Position numbers and translations under genes: made by a program. From Planctomycetaceae bacterium (GTDB lineage: Bacteria > Planctomycetota > Planctomycetia > Pirellulales > UBA1268), in the NCBI GenBank assembly GCA_002694955.1, contig NZNR01000005.1:1-7692 (forward strand): a DNA stretch of 7,692 nt. Direction: 5' to 3'. How positions within the stretch are numbered: position 1 is the stretch's first letter; each line of letters opens with the position of its first letter. Under the pieces are notes generated by a model. It was not told where the DNA came from, searched no databases, and saw only the letters and a list, made by a program, of their open reading frames with translations. Below, in pieces: positions 7,087-7,692 of this stretch.

Positions 7087-7692
7087 GCCAAGCCCCGTAA
7101 CGTCCCCGTACTCTTGGCGAAAGAATCTACCTCAACACCAAACTTCTGGAGCATTGTTACAAAAAGGTTTGCTAATGGTGGGCGATGTGGGTGCCCTACA
7201 TCGAATGTGAGAAGATTTCCATGTGAAAAATCTCCTCCTGCCAAAACAATTGGAAGATTTCGATTGGTATGTGAATTCGCATCCCCCATACCGCTTCCAA
7301 AAAGAACAGTCGTAGTATCAATCAGTGGGCCTGTATCATCCGAGGTCGCTGCAAGCTTTTTGACGAACCGAACGAACTGCTTAATCTGATACGTCTCCAG
7401 AGTAATGAGTGCATCAATTCGTTCCTGAAGCTGACCATGATGTGAAAGGCTGTGGTAGCCCCCTCGGATTCCAAGATCTGCAGGATTGAAATCACCACCT
7501 ATTTCCAGTGTTGCAATTTTTGTTGTGTTTGTTTGTAGTGCCATAACTATTAAGTCGTAAAGCAATGGAAGATCTTGAACCATGTTCCGATTCTGCGGCT
7601 GTTTGATCATTGCCTCAGGCTTTGGAACATCAATCCATTGACGTCTACGAGCGATTCCTTTTTCAACATCACGAACCGATGTAAAGTACTCA
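7083..7692 (-). CDS. DUF1552 secreted protein, C-terminal part (start off right edge)
   Basis: This is the last 202 codons of a DUF1552 family protein; the frame is open to the right edge, so an internal Met at 7610 is not the true start. DUF1552 belongs with DUF1501 to proteins of an alkaline-phosphatase/sulfatase-like fold and is regularly encoded beside DUF1592-type cytochromes in Planctomycetota; enzymatic activity is not established. Visible landmarks: EYFTSVRDVEKGIARRRQW at the edge; the core strand TTKIATLEIGGD; GGYHSLSHHG, a histidine-rich turn that could bind metal; TTTVLFGSGMGDANSHTNRN; LPIVLAGGDFSHG; and the terminal VTMLQKFGVEVDSFAKSTGT. Full family length is usually about 420-460 residues, so about half is present. 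It overlaps the next gene and is probably not the first gene of the unit, or is the first with its promoter off the window. Confidence 0.92.
   Translation of the reverse strand, partial: EYFTSVRDVEKGIARRRQWIDVPKPEAMIKQPQNRNMVQDLPLLYDLIVMALQTNTTKIATLEIGGDFNPADLGIRGGYHSLSHHGQLQERIDALITLETYQIKQFVRFVKKLAATSDDTGPLIDTTTVLFGSGMGDANSHTNRNLPIVLAGGDFSHGNLLTFDVGHPHRPPLANLFVTMLQKFGVEVDSFAKSTGTLRGLA

Noticed and set aside
7114..7389. Plus-strand 91-codon ORF
   Set aside because: It is antisense to conserved DUF1552 motifs, which explain the base pattern.
1..7692. CRISPR array, tRNA, insertion sequence or phage-defence island
   Set aside because: No regularly spaced repeats, cloverleaf, terminal inverted repeats or transposase-like translation were found. 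RecBCD takes part in degrading foreign DNA but is a housekeeping repair complex, not evidence of a defence island.

Overview
The window looks like a chromosomal stretch from a member of the Planctomycetota or a close relative in the PVC group. The main reason is a pair of secreted proteins, DUF1552 followed by a DUF1587/1595/1592/1588/1585 protein with planctomycete-type cytochrome motifs. This pair is amplified in Planctomycetota, though also known in Verrucomicrobiota and some Myxococcota. Base composition is moderate to slightly AT-rich by eye. All five genes lie on the minus strand, so they are described here from right to left. No tRNA, rRNA, CRISPR array, insertion sequence or phage gene was seen.

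Right part (about 7692 down to 2771): four genes that look like one transcription unit for exported proteins. They are the C-terminal half of a DUF1552 protein (start off the right edge), an 836-codon DUF1592-type protein with two CxxCH haem-binding motifs whose start overlaps the DUF1552 stop, a small secreted beta-rich protein resembling the DUF1080/LamG fold, and a secreted six-bladed NHL beta-propeller with repeated histidines at the blade starts. Gaps are -4 or -1, 42 and 86 bp. The set reads as an envelope or periplasmic redox/hydrolase module acting on an unknown substrate, possibly a polysaccharide; the substrate is inference.

Left part (2522 down to 1, continuing off the left edge): the first 840 codons of recC, the gamma subunit of exodeoxyribonuclease V (RecBCD). 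It is easy to miss because its stop codon is outside the window, but the frame is open throughout and carries RecC family blocks from the N-terminus onward. It has an 18-bp in-frame tandem duplication in a linker. The 248-bp gap before recC holds a CTGT-N8-ACAG palindrome matching the proteobacterial LexA-box pattern and a GC-rich cluster of alternative small hairpins.

The most unusual points are the four-gene secreted cassette with its His-decorated propeller and the possible SOS operator in front of recC. Neither can be proven from sequence alone.
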